A stretch of DNA of 64,000 nt from Wolinella sp052173415 (GTDB taxonomy: Bacteria; Campylobacterota; Campylobacteria; Campylobacterales; Helicobacteraceae): contig JBQMYQ010000002.1 in assembly GCA_052173415.1 (NCBI GenBank), positions 1-64,000 on the forward strand, read 5' to 3'. The notes beneath the pieces were generated by a model. That model saw nothing but the letters and a program-made list of their open reading frames with translations. It had not been told where the DNA came from and made no database searches. Positions 25,516 through 34,630 of the stretch are shown in pieces (positions within the stretch are counted from its first letter, which is position 1; each line of letters begins with the position of its first letter). The position numbers and the translations under genes were made by a program.

Positions 25516-27030
25516 TTAAGCGACGAAAATCGTCTTAAACTCTTCTAATGCCTTGGAGAGCGTCTCTTCAGTTTCCTTATCAATCATTTTTTTAGTTCTA
25601 ATATCCTCGAAAATCTGCGGATATTTTGCCTCAATGAATGGATAAAGCTCCGCCTCGAACTTCGTAATCTTATTTGCAGAAACATCGTCCATATAGCCTT
25701 TAGCTCCGGCAAAAATAATGACCACCTGCCGCTCAATAGGCAAAGGTGCGTAAGGAGGTTGTTTTAAAACCTCAACCATTCTCTGCCCACGCTCGAGTTG
25801 CTTGCGGCTTGACTCATCAAGGTCGGAAGCAAATTGTGCAAACGCTTGAAGCTCTCGATACTGCGCAAGATCAAGTCGCAACGTGCCCGCAACTTGCTTA
25901 GTTGCTTTAATCTGCGCTGCACCCCCGACCCTAGATACGGACAATCCTACGTTAATTGCAGGACGAACACCCGAATTAAACAGATCAGTCTCAAGGAAAA
26001 TTTGCCCATCAGTAATTGAGATGACGTTTGTGGGAATATAAGCTGCGACATCGCCAGCTTGGGTTTCAATAATAGGAAGAGCTGTCAAAGAGCCGGCTCC
26101 TAACTCATCGCTGACTTTGGCTGCACGTTCAAGAAGCCGAGAGTGCAAATAGAATACATCTCCAGGGAATGCCTCACGACCCGGAGGGCGACGAAGGATA
26201 AGCGACATCTCGCGATATGCCACCGCATGCTTGCTGAGATCATCATAAATAATAAGCGCATGTCGCGCGTTATCACGGAAATATTCACCCATAGTTACGC
26301 CCGTATAAGGAGCAAGGAACTGCATTGCCGCAGAATCGGAAGCAGGTGCATTGACAATAATCGTATATTCCATCGCACCATGCTCTTCAAGCTTGCGAAC
26401 CACCTGAGCAACAGTCGATTCCTTCTGTCCGATCGCGACATAGATACACACGACGTCCTGACCTTTTTGGTTGATAATCGTGTCAATCGCGACGGTAGTT
26501 TTTCCCGTTTGACGATCCCCGATGATAAGCTCTCGCTGACCGCGACCGATAGGCACCAACGCATCGATAGCCTTCAAGCCCGTCTGAAGTGGCTCATGCA
26601 CGGATTTTCGCTGCATAATTCCCGGAGCCTTCTCCTCGACAAATCGATATTCATTCGTCTCAATCGTGCCTTTGCCATCGACAGGCTCGCCAATTCCATT
26701 AACCACTCGTCCCATGAGCGCATCACCCACAGGGACTTTCATTAATTTGCCCAACCTCTTAACTGACGTGCCCTCTTTGATGTTTTTGCCTAAACCCAAA
26801 ACAACGACACCTACGCTGTTTTCTTCGAGGTTTGATGCCAAACCTCGATCACCCGTGTCAAACTCCACCATCTCATAAGACATGACATTTTTCAGCCCAT
26901 AAACTTTCGCTACTCCATCAGCAAAAGCTATGACACGCCCCGTCTCCGCCACATTAACATCTAGCTCAAAGCTCTCGATCCGCTCCTTAATAATCGAGCT
27001 GATCTCATCTGCTTGCATCTTCGCTACCAC
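25516..27030 (-). CDS. atpA: ATP synthase F1 subunit alpha
   Basis: Non-catalytic nucleotide-binding subunit, 504 residues. Walker A is GDRQTGKT; the signature PAINVGLSVSRVGGAAQ is present. The start appears to be GTG at 27030, five bases after AAGGAG, which matches the length of the H. pylori protein; the ATG four codons downstream is badly spaced. Confidence 0.97.
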   Translation of the reverse strand: MVAKMQADEISSIIKERIESFELDVNVAETGRVIAFADGVAKVYGLKNVMSYEMVEFDTGDRGLASNLEENSVGVVVLGLGKNIKEGTSVKRLGKLMKVPVGDALMGRVVNGIGEPVDGKGTIETNEYRFVEEKAPGIMQRKSVHEPLQTGLKAIDALVPIGRGQRELIIGDRQTGKTTVAIDTIINQKGQDVVCIYVAIGQKESTVAQVVRKLEEHGAMEYTIIVNAPASDSAAMQFLAPYTGVTMGEYFRDNARHALIIYDDLSKHAVAYREMSLILRRPPGREAFPGDVFYLHSRLLERAAKVSDELGAGSLTALPIIETQAGDVAAYIPTNVISITDGQIFLETDLFNSGVRPAINVGLSVSRVGGAAQIKATKQVAGTLRLDLAQYRELQAFAQFASDLDESSRKQLERGQRMVEVLKQPPYAPLPIERQVVIIFAGAKGYMDDVSANKITKFEAELYPFIEAKYPQIFEDIRTKKMIDKETEETLSKALEEFKTIFVA

Positions 27031-27049
27031 TATTTCTCCTTTCTTAAAA

Positions 27050-27595
27050 TTAAAATGCTTGCAAAATATGATTTCTCAAATCATTGATGAAACGATCTCG
27101 CAAAAATGAGACCTCGATTCCCAAATCTTCGACCACTAGTCGCACACCCTCTAAATTCTCCTCTCTTTGCGAAAGAACTAGTTTGGCATGCAATTTCTTA
27201 GCAAGCATAGCCTCAATAGCCTTGAGTGTTGCCTCATCAAAGGCTTCCTTGAGTGTCAGAGTGGCGACATATTCATTGCGACTTTTTGCCAAGAATCGCT
27301 CAAGCTCTTTGCAGATATCAGGAAGGAGCTCCAAACGATTCCGCTCCGCGAGCGCCTTTACAAAATTAATTAACCTCGTCTCGCCAACCCTTTTACCCGC
27401 TTCCAAAATATCAATCATCACTTGACTTTTTAAAGCCTTGGGAATCTGTGGTGATAAAATCACATCAATAAAATCCTCAGATCTAAAAGCCTTCTCGCTT
27501 TTTTTAAACCACTCCAAAGCAAGAGGGATTTTCTCCTCTCCTATACTCTCGACCAACGCCTTGGCATAACGCTTCGCAACCAACTCCCTCATCAT
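27050..27595 (-). CDS. atpH: ATP synthase F1 subunit delta
   Basis: Peripheral-stalk connector, 181 residues, all-helical N-terminal domain (ELVAKRYAKALVES) and C-terminal part with GVRLVVEDLGIEVSFLRDRF, close to the family ending G.xv.v.d...D.S.. pattern. The ATG at 27595 overlaps the atpF stop as ATGA; an ATG at 27592 is equally possible. Confidence 0.93.
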   Translation of the reverse strand: MMRELVAKRYAKALVESIGEEKIPLALEWFKKSEKAFRSEDFIDVILSPQIPKALKSQVMIDILEAGKRVGETRLINFVKALAERNRLELLPDICKELERFLAKSRNEYVATLTLKEAFDEATLKAIEAMLAKKLHAKLVLSQREENLEGVRLVVEDLGIEVSFLRDRFINDLRNHILQAF

Positions 27596-28095
27596 GCCAC
27601 CTTCTTTAGTAAAATATCCGCATACGCGCTCTTCTCAAGCTTAGTCGCATCACCACCAAAGAGCTCGGAGAGGATCTCGCCAACTACATCTCGCTCCCTT
27701 CTTCGCTTCTCAAATTCCATGGAATCTTGATAGTGTCGGATCAAGTGCTCTACCTCTATTTTGGTATTTTCCTCTATTTTTTGAGTGAGCAACAATGCCT
27801 CTTTGCGCGCAGAGACGATTATTTCCTCAGCTTTACGCTTCGATTCCTCAAGTCTCTTTTGGGCTTGCTCTTTTGCATGTTTAGATTCCTTGAGCTTTTC
27901 TTGGACTTTGCTAAGCTCTGTAGCAATCGATTCCTGACGCGCGACGAACATAGCCTTAATCTTACCTGCAGCCAAATAGTAGAGAATCGCGACATAGATA
28001 ACAAAATTAATCGTCCGCTCAATAATATCCGTCCCTCCTCCATCAGCAAGCAAAACCGTAGGAATCAAGAGACCTATAAGATAGATTCTACTCAT
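27592..28095 (-). CDS. atpF: ATP synthase F0 subunit b
   Basis: 167 residues: a short N-terminal hydrophobic segment (LIGLLIPTVLLADGGG, possibly cleaved), a membrane helix (TINFVIYVAILYYLAAGKIKAMF) and a long charged coiled coil that dimerises with b' as the peripheral stalk. The ATG at 28095 lies seven bases after AGGGAG; the TTG just before it is not needed. The paired atpF'/atpF genes are usual in this phylum. Confidence 0.92.
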   Translation of the reverse strand: MSRIYLIGLLIPTVLLADGGGTDIIERTINFVIYVAILYYLAAGKIKAMFVARQESIATELSKVQEKLKESKHAKEQAQKRLEESKRKAEEIIVSARKEALLLTQKIEENTKIEVEHLIRHYQDSMEFEKRRRERDVVGEILSELFGGDATKLEKSAYADILLKKVA

Positions 28096-28106
28096 CAATA
28101 CTCTCC

Positions 28107-28532
28107 CTATAATTGACTTATCTTAGCTTTCAGACTCTCGCGATAGAGAGGCATTTGCGCAAGGAGCGAGCTTCTGAGCACACCCTCCTCCTCTGCAAGA
28201 ACCTTTAAGAACTCTTTCTTCTTTTTCTCTAGCTCCTCATGCTTTGTGGTAATCTTTTTCTCAGAGATTGCCATCGCGCTCTGGATCGCTTTCTCTCGGA
28301 TCAAATTCGCCTCTGACCTCGCTTGTGTGAGGACCCTAGCCGCCTCTGCATCAAGAAAAGCAATTTCGCTACCATTATTTTGAATACTCTCCAAATCGCT
28401 TTTAATCGATATATTCCGATTGTCTATGAAAGTCAGCAACGGCTTATACAGCCACTTATTCAGCAGATACACCGACAGGATAAAGATGGTAAAAACGACG
28501 AGCATTAGCCAAGGATTAACACTCAAACTCAT
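28107..28532 (-). CDS. atpF': ATP synthase F0 subunit b'
   Basis: 141 residues, one membrane helix (PWLMLVVFTIFILSVYLLNKWLYKPLL) followed by a charged coiled coil. The conserved Arg/Lys-Pro turn of b subunits is visible in NKWLYKPLLTFIDNRN. The ATG at 28532 has AAGGAG at five bases. Subunits a and c are not in this window, so the F0 part is encoded elsewhere, as in other Helicobacter. Confidence 0.92.
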   Translation of the reverse strand: MSLSVNPWLMLVVFTIFILSVYLLNKWLYKPLLTFIDNRNISIKSDLESIQNNGSEIAFLDAEAARVLTQARSEANLIREKAIQSAMAISEKKITTKHEELEKKKKEFLKVLAEEEGVLRSSLLAQMPLYRESLKAKISQL

Positions 28533-28556
28533 CAACACTCCTTAAAAAATTTTTCG

Positions 28557-28562
28557 ATTCTA
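28557..28562 (-). promoter_or_regulatory. Possible -10 box for the ATP synthase genes
   Basis: TAGAAT on the minus strand lies 25 bases upstream of atpF' in the 53-bp parB-atpF' spacer, the largest gap in this part of the series. It could give the synthase genes their own promoter in addition to read-through from parAB. Confidence 0.35.
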
Positions 28563-28585
28563 GCACGCCTACCTCATCACTTTAC

Positions 28586-29470
28586 TTAAAAGTTGAGATG
28601 TGTTAAAGATTTAATAAACCCTCGAACCTCCCTCTCTTCTTTAAAATCCAAAATAATTTTCGACCCCTTTAAGGTCACACTCAACCCCATCTCCTTCATC
28701 AGCACAACAAGCTCATGAAGCGAAGCACTATGGTCATGCTCGACTCTCTTTGTCTTAGAAGCACTATTTTTTTGCGGTGTATCCTCTTTGAGATTCTTAA
28801 TCAATGCCTCCGTCTCACGCACACTGAGCCGCTGCCCGATAATCGAATCAAGAGCAACTTTCTGCTCTTTTGGCTCAAGTGCGACTAAAACCTTTGCGTG
28901 CCCTTGGGTAATCTCCCCTTCAAGAAGCTGTGTTTGCACCTCATCACATAAGCTCAAAAGTCGCAACGTATTAGTAATCTGCGTGCGGGACTTGGAAATT
29001 CTCTTGGCTAGCTCCTCGTGGGTAATCCCATAATCCTCAAGAAGCTCTTTGTAGCTTTGCGCTAGGTCAATGGGGTTAAGATTCTCGCGCTGAATATTCT
29101 CAATCAATGCCACTTCTCGTAGCTTTGCTACCTCAATATCCGCGATGACTGCCTTAATTGTAGGTAATCCCGCGAGCTTAGAAGCACGCAATCTCCGCTC
29201 CCCAGCAATTAGCGAATAGCCCCCCTCATCATTGCTAAGGACGAGAATCGGCTGTAATAGACCATGCTCTTTAATGGAGTGCGCGAGCTCCTCGAGCGAG
29301 GCGGAATCAAAGTGCTTGCGCGGTTGAAAGGGGTTTGGCTTTATTATATCAATATCAAGCTCCACCACAAGCTCCGAACTGCTACTCAGGTCATTCTCAT
29401 ATGCGCGCTCTACCTCGCCTAAAATCGCCCCAAGCCCGCGACCAAGTGCCACGCCTTTCTTTTTTGCCAC
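28586..29470 (-). CDS. parB: Chromosome-partitioning protein ParB (Spo0J)
   Basis: 294 residues. The CTPase/ParB box reads PFQPRKHFDSASLEELAHSI with GERRLRASKLAG and the arginine-rich ENIQRENLNPIDLAQSY; a helix-turn-helix follows (ITHEELAKRISKSRTQITNTLRLL) and a C-terminal dimerisation domain. It loads SMC and segregates the origin from parS sites. It follows parA by two bases. I did not find a convincing 16-bp parS palindrome in the window. Confidence 0.95.
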   Translation of the reverse strand: MAKKKGVALGRGLGAILGEVERAYENDLSSSSELVVELDIDIIKPNPFQPRKHFDSASLEELAHSIKEHGLLQPILVLSNDEGGYSLIAGERRLRASKLAGLPTIKAVIADIEVAKLREVALIENIQRENLNPIDLAQSYKELLEDYGITHEELAKRISKSRTQITNTLRLLSLCDEVQTQLLEGEITQGHAKVLVALEPKEQKVALDSIIGQRLSVRETEALIKNLKEDTPQKNSASKTKRVEHDHSASLHELVVLMKEMGLSVTLKGSKIILDFKEEREVRGFIKSLTHLNF

Positions 29471-29472
29471 GA

Positions 29473-30261
29473 TTATGCCCCTTCCAAAATGACTTTTGCA
29501 AGGTTCTGATAAGCAACATTCCCTGATGATCGCACGTCATGAAGAATAATCGGCTTTCCAAAGCTCGGCGATTCCGCTAGTTTGACACTCCGAGGCACGA
29601 CAATAAATGAAGAACTGTCGCGATCTTTGAGGAGATGTTTGCCAAAATGTTGCGTCAAATCGGCAAAAACCTGACGTGAGAGATTGTTCTGCGCACTAAA
29701 CATCGTCGGGAGGAATCCCCTAATCACAAGCTTAGGATTGATCGCTCGGCGAAGAAGCTTCATTGTATTAAGCAGCTGCACCACCCCCTCAAGCGCAAAA
29801 TACTCACACTGGACAGGAATAATCACCGAATGCGCCGCCCCAAGCGCGTTGATAGTGAGGGGTCCGAGCGCAGGTGGGGAATCGATAATGATATAGTCAT
29901 ATCGATCCACGACCTCCTCGATTTTATCACGCAAGATGAGCTCTCTTCCGTTGCGCCTATCATCATAAAACTCCTTCTCGATTCCTACAAGACCGATATT
30001 TGATGGAGCGATAAAAAGCGTGGGAATCGCCGTCTTTTGCACGATTTGCGAGAGGCGACGTGTGCCGATCATCACGTGGTAGATGTTAGACTCAATCTCA
30101 TCGCGGCGAATCCCTAAACTCGCCGTCGCATTGGCTTGCGGATCGGCATCGATGAGTAGCACCTTCTTCTCCGCAGCAGCTAGTGACGCCGCCAAATTCA
30201 CCGCCGTGGTCGTCTTCCCTACTCCACCCTTTTGGTTCGCAATCGCTATAATCTCGCCCAT
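29473..30261 (-). CDS. parA: Chromosome-partitioning ATPase ParA (Soj)
   Basis: 262 residues, deviant Walker A motif KGGVGKTTTAVNLA, Walker A' LLIDADPQANAT and Walker B IIIDSPPALGPLT. ATP-dependent DNA binding drives ParB-parS movement. The start at 30261 (MGEIIAIANQKGG) fits all Soj proteins; upstream in-frame sequence lies within birA and is not family-like. Confidence 0.95.
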   Translation of the reverse strand: MGEIIAIANQKGGVGKTTTAVNLAASLAAAEKKVLLIDADPQANATASLGIRRDEIESNIYHVMIGTRRLSQIVQKTAIPTLFIAPSNIGLVGIEKEFYDDRRNGRELILRDKIEEVVDRYDYIIIDSPPALGPLTINALGAAHSVIIPVQCEYFALEGVVQLLNTMKLLRRAINPKLVIRGFLPTMFSAQNNLSRQVFADLTQHFGKHLLKDRDSSSFIVVPRSVKLAESPSFGKPIILHDVRSSGNVAYQNLAKVILEGA

Positions 30262-30286
30262 ATCCAAATCCCCGTCGTTCCTAAAA

Positions 30287-30940
30287 TCATCTCGCGCTAT
30301 AAATCTTCTCGCCGTGAAGCAAAAGCGCACCATCGTCACATAAAAGAGCCTCCCTAGCGTGCACCTGCTCCCCTTTGTGATGAAAAACAAAGTCTGAATT
30401 AAGCTTGAATTCTACCTTGTATTTATTAAAAGTTGGCTTCCATTCCCACGGTTGTTCAATCTCGCTCAAAAACTCCTCAATTACCCCATTCCACGATATT
30501 TCAGGCTCAAGAGCTCCATAAATTTCGCTCGGAGTGATGAGATTTGCCCCGATTCCCACAACCAAAGCTTCGCTGATTTTAGAAGTGAGCACGCCTCCGA
30601 GCTTTTTCTCCGCAAGATATAGGTCATTAGGCCATTTGAGCCACACTTTTGAGCCACGCCGCTCCAAAATTCGCTTGAAATGATAGCCAAAATAGATGGA
30701 CGCAGAAACGATCGGAAGGTCGTTAGGCAAGCTCTTTAGAGAGAGCGCAAAAGAGAAAGTGAGCGCGCGATTCCTCCCCTCCCAGCGATTCCCGCGACTG
30801 CCGATTCCCGCACTTTGGCGTTTGGCAATAATCGCAAAAGGGGGCGCGATTCTCCCCGCGCGCACCTCATCACAGAGCCATAATTGCGTGGAGGGTAGCT
30901 CCTCAATATAGCGTATCTCCACGCGTGAGCCTCCTGCCAT
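30287..30940 (-). CDS. birA: Biotin-[acetyl-CoA-carboxylase] ligase
   Basis: 217 residues, catalytic domain only, without the N-terminal repressor helix-turn-helix. The biotinoyl-AMP loop is represented by SAGIGSRGNRWEG (family GRGRxG loop), and KWPNDLYLAEKKLGGVL is the conserved KWPND active-site segment. It attaches biotin to the acetyl-CoA carboxylase carrier. The ATG at 30940 overlaps the fmt end by 38 bases; a GTG six codons downstream would shorten the overlap. Confidence 0.93.
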   Translation of the reverse strand: MAGGSRVEIRYIEELPSTQLWLCDEVRAGRIAPPFAIIAKRQSAGIGSRGNRWEGRNRALTFSFALSLKSLPNDLPIVSASIYFGYHFKRILERRGSKVWLKWPNDLYLAEKKLGGVLTSKISEALVVGIGANLITPSEIYGALEPEISWNGVIEEFLSEIEQPWEWKPTFNKYKVEFKLNSDFVFHHKGEQVHAREALLCDDGALLLHGEKIYSAR

Positions 30941-31820
30941 TGATGTAGCTCAGCGCGTCAATCTCCCTTTTGGATGGGGCTTGCACACTGAAAATTTTCA
31001 AAATCCCCTGCGCACAACCCACGACCACGCCATCACTCTCAAGAGCCAAAATCTCACCCTCCTGATGAGTGCCCTCTTCGCTAATTAGCGCAATTTCACG
31101 CAGTTTCAATCCGGAAGCGAGATGGATTCCTGGCCAGCCCTTAAAAGCGCGGTAAAAATCATACACCCTGCCCGCATGGAGGAATCGCATCTCCCCTTCG
31201 CATTTTTGGATCTTTTTGCAATAAGAGCTATCCGCCTCAATCTGAGGAATCGCGCGCAGGCTAGAAAATCGCCTCAAAGTTTTTACCCCTAACGCAGCCG
31301 CTTGTTTGGAGAGCTCCTCAAAAAGTCGCGCACTATCCCAAGTTTTAGGCACTTTGATGAAGCTAAAGGCAAGCACATCGCCACAATCCAGTCCCTCCTC
31401 CATCAGCATCGCGCTCACGCCACTAAAATTATCGCCCCGCCGTAGCGATTCCTGAATAGGACTCGCCCCGCGATAAAGCGGGAGAATCGAAGCGTGCAGA
31501 TTGATACAAGGCGCGATATCCAAAATAGCGCGTGGGAGGATTTTCCCATACGCCGCCACAAGGATGAAATCCGGCTCAAGCGCGCGCCACTGCTGCTCCA
31601 AACGCGCCTCTTTCAGATTCTCCGGCTGAAAGAGCGGCACATGCGCAAGCCGCTTGAGTGCGAACTCCTTAACTGGCGGCACACTTAGCTCTTGCTTTCT
31701 CCCTGCGGGCTTATCGGGCTGTGAAACCACCCCGACTACCTCGATGTCTTCGCACGAGCAAAGTGCCTCCAAAATCACCCGCGCATACTCGGGTGTCCCC
31801 ATAAATAGCACACGAATCAT
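30903..31820 (-). CDS. fmt: Methionyl-tRNA formyltransferase
   Basis: 305 residues. Formyl-tetrahydrofolate-dependent formylation of initiator tRNA. N-terminal Rossmann start VLFMGTPEYARVILEAL, catalytic region INLHASILPLYRGASPIQ (Asn-His-Ser) and GVSAMLMEEGLDCGDVLA (Asp). The C-terminal OB-like domain is present. It overlaps the 3' end of the proB remnant by four bases. Confidence 0.96.
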   Translation of the reverse strand: MIRVLFMGTPEYARVILEALCSCEDIEVVGVVSQPDKPAGRKQELSVPPVKEFALKRLAHVPLFQPENLKEARLEQQWRALEPDFILVAAYGKILPRAILDIAPCINLHASILPLYRGASPIQESLRRGDNFSGVSAMLMEEGLDCGDVLAFSFIKVPKTWDSARLFEELSKQAAALGVKTLRRFSSLRAIPQIEADSSYCKKIQKCEGEMRFLHAGRVYDFYRAFKGWPGIHLASGLKLREIALISEEGTHQEGEILALESDGVVVGCAQGILKIFSVQAPSKREIDALSYINGRRLTRGDTLY

Positions 31821-32601
31821 GCCTCATCTCCTGTGATAAATAGTGTCCCTCGCTCATGGATTCCCTCCAGCAAAAAGTAACGCGCATCGCTTAAGTCAAA
31901 GCCATTTGCTAAAAACATCTTGCCTCCGCGCTTCATTAGAAAGTCCGCCGCTTGGAGCTTTGTGACGATTCCTCCTGTGGCAAACGCGTGATTGGGCGAG
32001 GCGTGCGCCTCAAGCTCTTGCGCGCTCAAAGCATGGATGACCTTGCGTAGCCTCGCGTCGGAAAACTCCCTAGGATTGCGGTCATAATAGCCATCAATAT
32101 CGCTCAAAATAACTAGCATCTGCGCCAAAATAGTGCGCCACATGCGCTGAAAGGCGGTCATTACCGCCAAAAACTGCAAGCAAATCAAGCTCCTTAGTCG
32201 CCACCGCGTCATTTTCATTAATGATTAGGAAGCGCGCGATTCTTTAGCAGAACTTTCACGGTGTTATGGGCGTTTTCTGTGCGTTTGCGAGAATCAAAAT
32301 CAAAAGCCGAGAGCAACATCTGCGCGGGTAAAATCCCATGAGGCGCGAGCTTCTCGCGATAGAGATTCATAAGAAGTGGCTGTCCGATCGCTGCGAGTGC
32401 TTGACGGTTTGGAATCGTCTCTTTGGAGAGCCTAAGAGCCGTGTATCCCGTAGCGACCGCCGCTGAAGTAACCAAAATGACCTCATATTTGTGCGTGCGC
32501 AACTCGGCGATGAACGCACAGAGGGAATCAATGCGCTCAAACGCCATCTCCTGCCCTTTGCTTAACAGCGCGCTTCCGACCTTTAGCACGAGCCGCTTCA
32601 T
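31817..32601 (-). pseudogene. proB: Glutamate 5-kinase, disrupted by two frameshifts
   Basis: Three reading frames in succession encode one ProB. Frame 1 (from 32601) gives KRLVLKVGSALLSKGQEM through VKVLLKNRALP and then stops at 32218-32220. A one-base insertion near 32226 restores the family sequence in a second frame, IINENDAVATKELDLLAVFG then GNDRLSAHVAHYFGAD. A second shift near 32120 moves to a third frame, MLVILSDIDGYYDRNPREF then FATGGIVTKLQAADFL. Neither shift lies in a homopolymer. The enzyme would make gamma-glutamyl phosphate for proline synthesis. No proA is adjacent. A sequencing error at two nearby positions is possible but less likely than decay. Confidence 0.85.
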
Positions 32602-33806
32602 GCCCGCCCCCTCAAGCTCGCATAAAGCAGGTAGATAAGCGACTGGATATTCGCGTGCGTAACCGATGAGATCGGGAGGATAAAGCGCGGAGGGGGAATT
32701 GATATGAGAGGAATCGATGAGGAATCGGGCGATTCTTGCTTATTGTGCGCTTGCTTCTCCTCTATCTGATTCCTGCCTATCTGCCTCTCATCTACTCGAT
32801 TCCCGTATGATTGTGACCCTACATTTTCACATAAATCACTGGCAATATATGTGGGAAGCCCATCTGCAAGGGGATATTTCGGATTTTCATTAGGAGTGAT
32901 TCCCAGCTCTTGCAAGAATCGAGCAATCTTCTCTCTTACCTCATGAACTGGGAGGGAATCGACCCTTGAGAGCGCGAGTGCAAAGGGTCTTCGGGCAAGC
33001 TCAGGGCTAAAACGCTCCAATTCCCTCCGCAAAATTTTAAGCTGCTCCAGAGGCTCGCGATAATTCACCAAATCAATCACAAAAAGTAGCATTTTTGTCC
33101 GCTCGATGTGGCGCAAAAACTCTAACCCAAGCCCCTTGCCCTCGCTCGCCCCATCAATAATCCCCGGAATATCCGCCATCACGAAGGAGTGAAGCTCATC
33201 GACATTCACCACGCCCAGCGCAGGGATAAGCGTCGTGAATTCATAATCCGCCACCAAAGGACGCGCATTTGAGAGCGTGGAGATGAGCGTGGATTTCCCC
33301 ACATTAGGGAATCCGACCAACCCCACATCGGCAATGAGCTTGAGCTCCAGCCGCACATGACGCTCCTGCCCTGCGATTCCTTCTTGCGCATAGGTAGGAC
33401 GCTGATTGACCGAGCTTTTGAAGTGAAAATTCCCTAGCCCCCCTTTACCCCCCTCCAAAAAGAGAATACGCTCGCCCCCTTTTTGCAAATCAAGCAGCAG
33501 CTCGCCGCTCTCGTAATCAAAAACCTGCGTGCCGGGTGGGACGATGACGATCATATCTTCGCCACTTTTGCCACTCATACGCTTCCCCATACCCGGCTGC
33601 CCGTTTTTGGCATGGAAGTGCTTCGCGCCTCTAAATTTTGAAAGCGTATCGGTGTTGGTGTCCGCCTCAAAGTAGAGATTGCCCCCTTTGCCGCCATCAC
33701 CGCCATCAGGACCGCCCTGGATCACATATTTTTCACGACGAAACGAGACGGCTCCTGCGCCGCCTTTACCTGAAGCGACGTGAATATCGACCTTATCTAC
33801 GAACAT
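32598..33806 (-). CDS. obg: GTPase ObgE/CgtA
   Basis: Ribosome-assembly GTPase of 402 residues. The glycine-rich Obg fold (residues 1-158) contains GKGGAGAVSFRREKY, GGPDGGDGGKGGN and KSGEDMIVIVPPGT. The G domain has G1 GFPNVGKST, G2 TTL, G3 ADIPGIIDGA and a G4 reading SRVD instead of the common NKxD/TKxD. Between G4 and the G5 SSV motif (LPISSVTH) lies an extra low-complexity segment of about 50 residues (about 317-370, with ERQIGRNQIEEKQAHNKQES), making the protein longer than the roughly 360 of H. pylori. The gene ends four bases into proB. Confidence 0.95.
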   Translation of the reverse strand: MFVDKVDIHVASGKGGAGAVSFRREKYVIQGGPDGGDGGKGGNLYFEADTNTDTLSKFRGAKHFHAKNGQPGMGKRMSGKSGEDMIVIVPPGTQVFDYESGELLLDLQKGGERILFLEGGKGGLGNFHFKSSVNQRPTYAQEGIAGQERHVRLELKLIADVGLVGFPNVGKSTLISTLSNARPLVADYEFTTLIPALGVVNVDELHSFVMADIPGIIDGASEGKGLGLEFLRHIERTKMLLFVIDLVNYREPLEQLKILRRELERFSPELARRPFALALSRVDSLPVHEVREKIARFLQELGITPNENPKYPLADGLPTYIASDLCENVGSQSYGNRVDERQIGRNQIEEKQAHNKQESPDSSSIPLISIPPPRFILPISSVTHANIQSLIYLLYASLRGRA

Positions 33807-33912
33807 CTACACAATACCTTTTGCATTTTCAGATGCGCTCCTTAGCCAAAAGCTCGAGTCACTTTGGGAAGTTTAGGGGAGATTTTATCTTATCTTGGAG
33901 GGCAAAAGGTAA

Positions 33913-33940
33913 GATTCCCGCGCCAAAACAGCGAGGAATC
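33913..33940. repeat. Inverted pair of the iterated word in the obg-rpmA spacer
   Basis: GATTCC (33913-33918) and GGAATC (33935-33940) are inverted across 16 bases within the 146-bp gap between rpmA and obg. The string CAGCGAGGAATC recurs at the spacer near 35493. It could act as a weak terminator after rpmA; the rest of the spacer shows nothing definite. Confidence 0.45.
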
Positions 33941-33952
33941 CACCAAAAAAGC

Positions 33953-34210
33953 TTAAGAAGCGGGGTAAATGGAAACTTTTTTACGATCCTTATCTTTGCG
34001 CTCAAACTTCACCACGCCATCAATAAGCGCAAAAATCGTATGATCCGTGCCGATTCCCACATTATTGCCGGGGTGAATCTTTGTCCCTCGCTGACGAATA
34101 ATAATATTACCCGCTCGGACAAATTCGCCACCAAACTTCTTCACACCTAAGCGTCGCCCCGCGGAATCGCGGTTGTTCTGGGTGCTACCTTGACCTTTTT
34201 TGTGTGCCAT
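33953..34210 (-). CDS. rpmA: 50S ribosomal protein L27
   Basis: 85 residues; MAHKKGQGSTQNNRDSAGRR is the conserved N-terminal tail that reaches the peptidyl-transferase centre, without the cleavable Firmicutes extension. It follows rplU by nine bases, the universal L21-L27 pair, upstream of obg. Confidence 0.98.
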   Translation of the reverse strand: MAHKKGQGSTQNNRDSAGRRLGVKKFGGEFVRAGNIIIRQRGTKIHPGNNVGIGTDHTIFALIDGVVKFERKDKDRKKVSIYPAS

Positions 34211-34219
34211 CTCTTCTCC

Positions 34220-34531
34220 TTATGCAGCAATCTTCACGATTCTCACGCGGGTAAAATCCCGTCGAAAGCCTCGCTTGGTTTTGCTATCTTTTCGTCGTCG
34301 TTTCTTAAACGTAACTACCTTTTTCGCCCTGCCCTCATTAATGACTTCTGCTTCGACCTTGGCACCCTTTATCAGGGGATTCCCAAGGGTTAGCTCGTCA
34401 TCTTTGCAGATCGCTAGAACCTCAGAGAGTTCCACTTTTGACTTCGGCTCAAGGCTCATTTTATCAAGAAGGATAATATCGCCCTCTTGCACCTTGTATT
34501 GCTTGCCTCCATTCTTCACAATCGCATACAT
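34220..34531 (-). CDS. rplU: 50S ribosomal protein L21
   Basis: 103 residues: MYAIVKNGGKQYKVQEGDII and the C-terminal KRRRKDSKTKRGFRRDFTRV signature bind 23S rRNA. First gene of the rplU-rpmA pair; upstream spacer 34532-34630 should hold the promoter. Confidence 0.98.
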   Translation of the reverse strand: MYAIVKNGGKQYKVQEGDIILLDKMSLEPKSKVELSEVLAICKDDELTLGNPLIKGAKVEAEVINEGRAKKVVTFKKRRRKDSKTKRGFRRDFTRVRIVKIAA

Positions 34532-34630
34532 CGCTATTCCTCGTAAAATATTTTGGAATTTGACCTCAAAATCGCACGCTCAAAACTTCGTGCAGAAATT
34601 AAAAGAGCGCGAATTCTACACAAGTCAATG

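Noticed and set aside
26143..26745. 200-codon open frame on the plus strand opposite atpA
   Set aside because: It lies wholly inside a strongly conserved gene on the other strand, has no ribosome-binding site and its translation resembles no protein; open antisense frames are common where codon use is GC-balanced.
28586..30261. Replication origin beside parA-parB
   Set aside because: No cluster of DnaA boxes, AT-rich unwinding region or dnaA gene is visible; in Helicobacter the origin lies at dnaA, and parAB sit with atp genes.
31817..32601. Two separate small genes at 31817-32218 and 32218-32601
   Set aside because: Together with a stretch in the third frame they make one continuous ProB sequence, so they are remnants of one gene.
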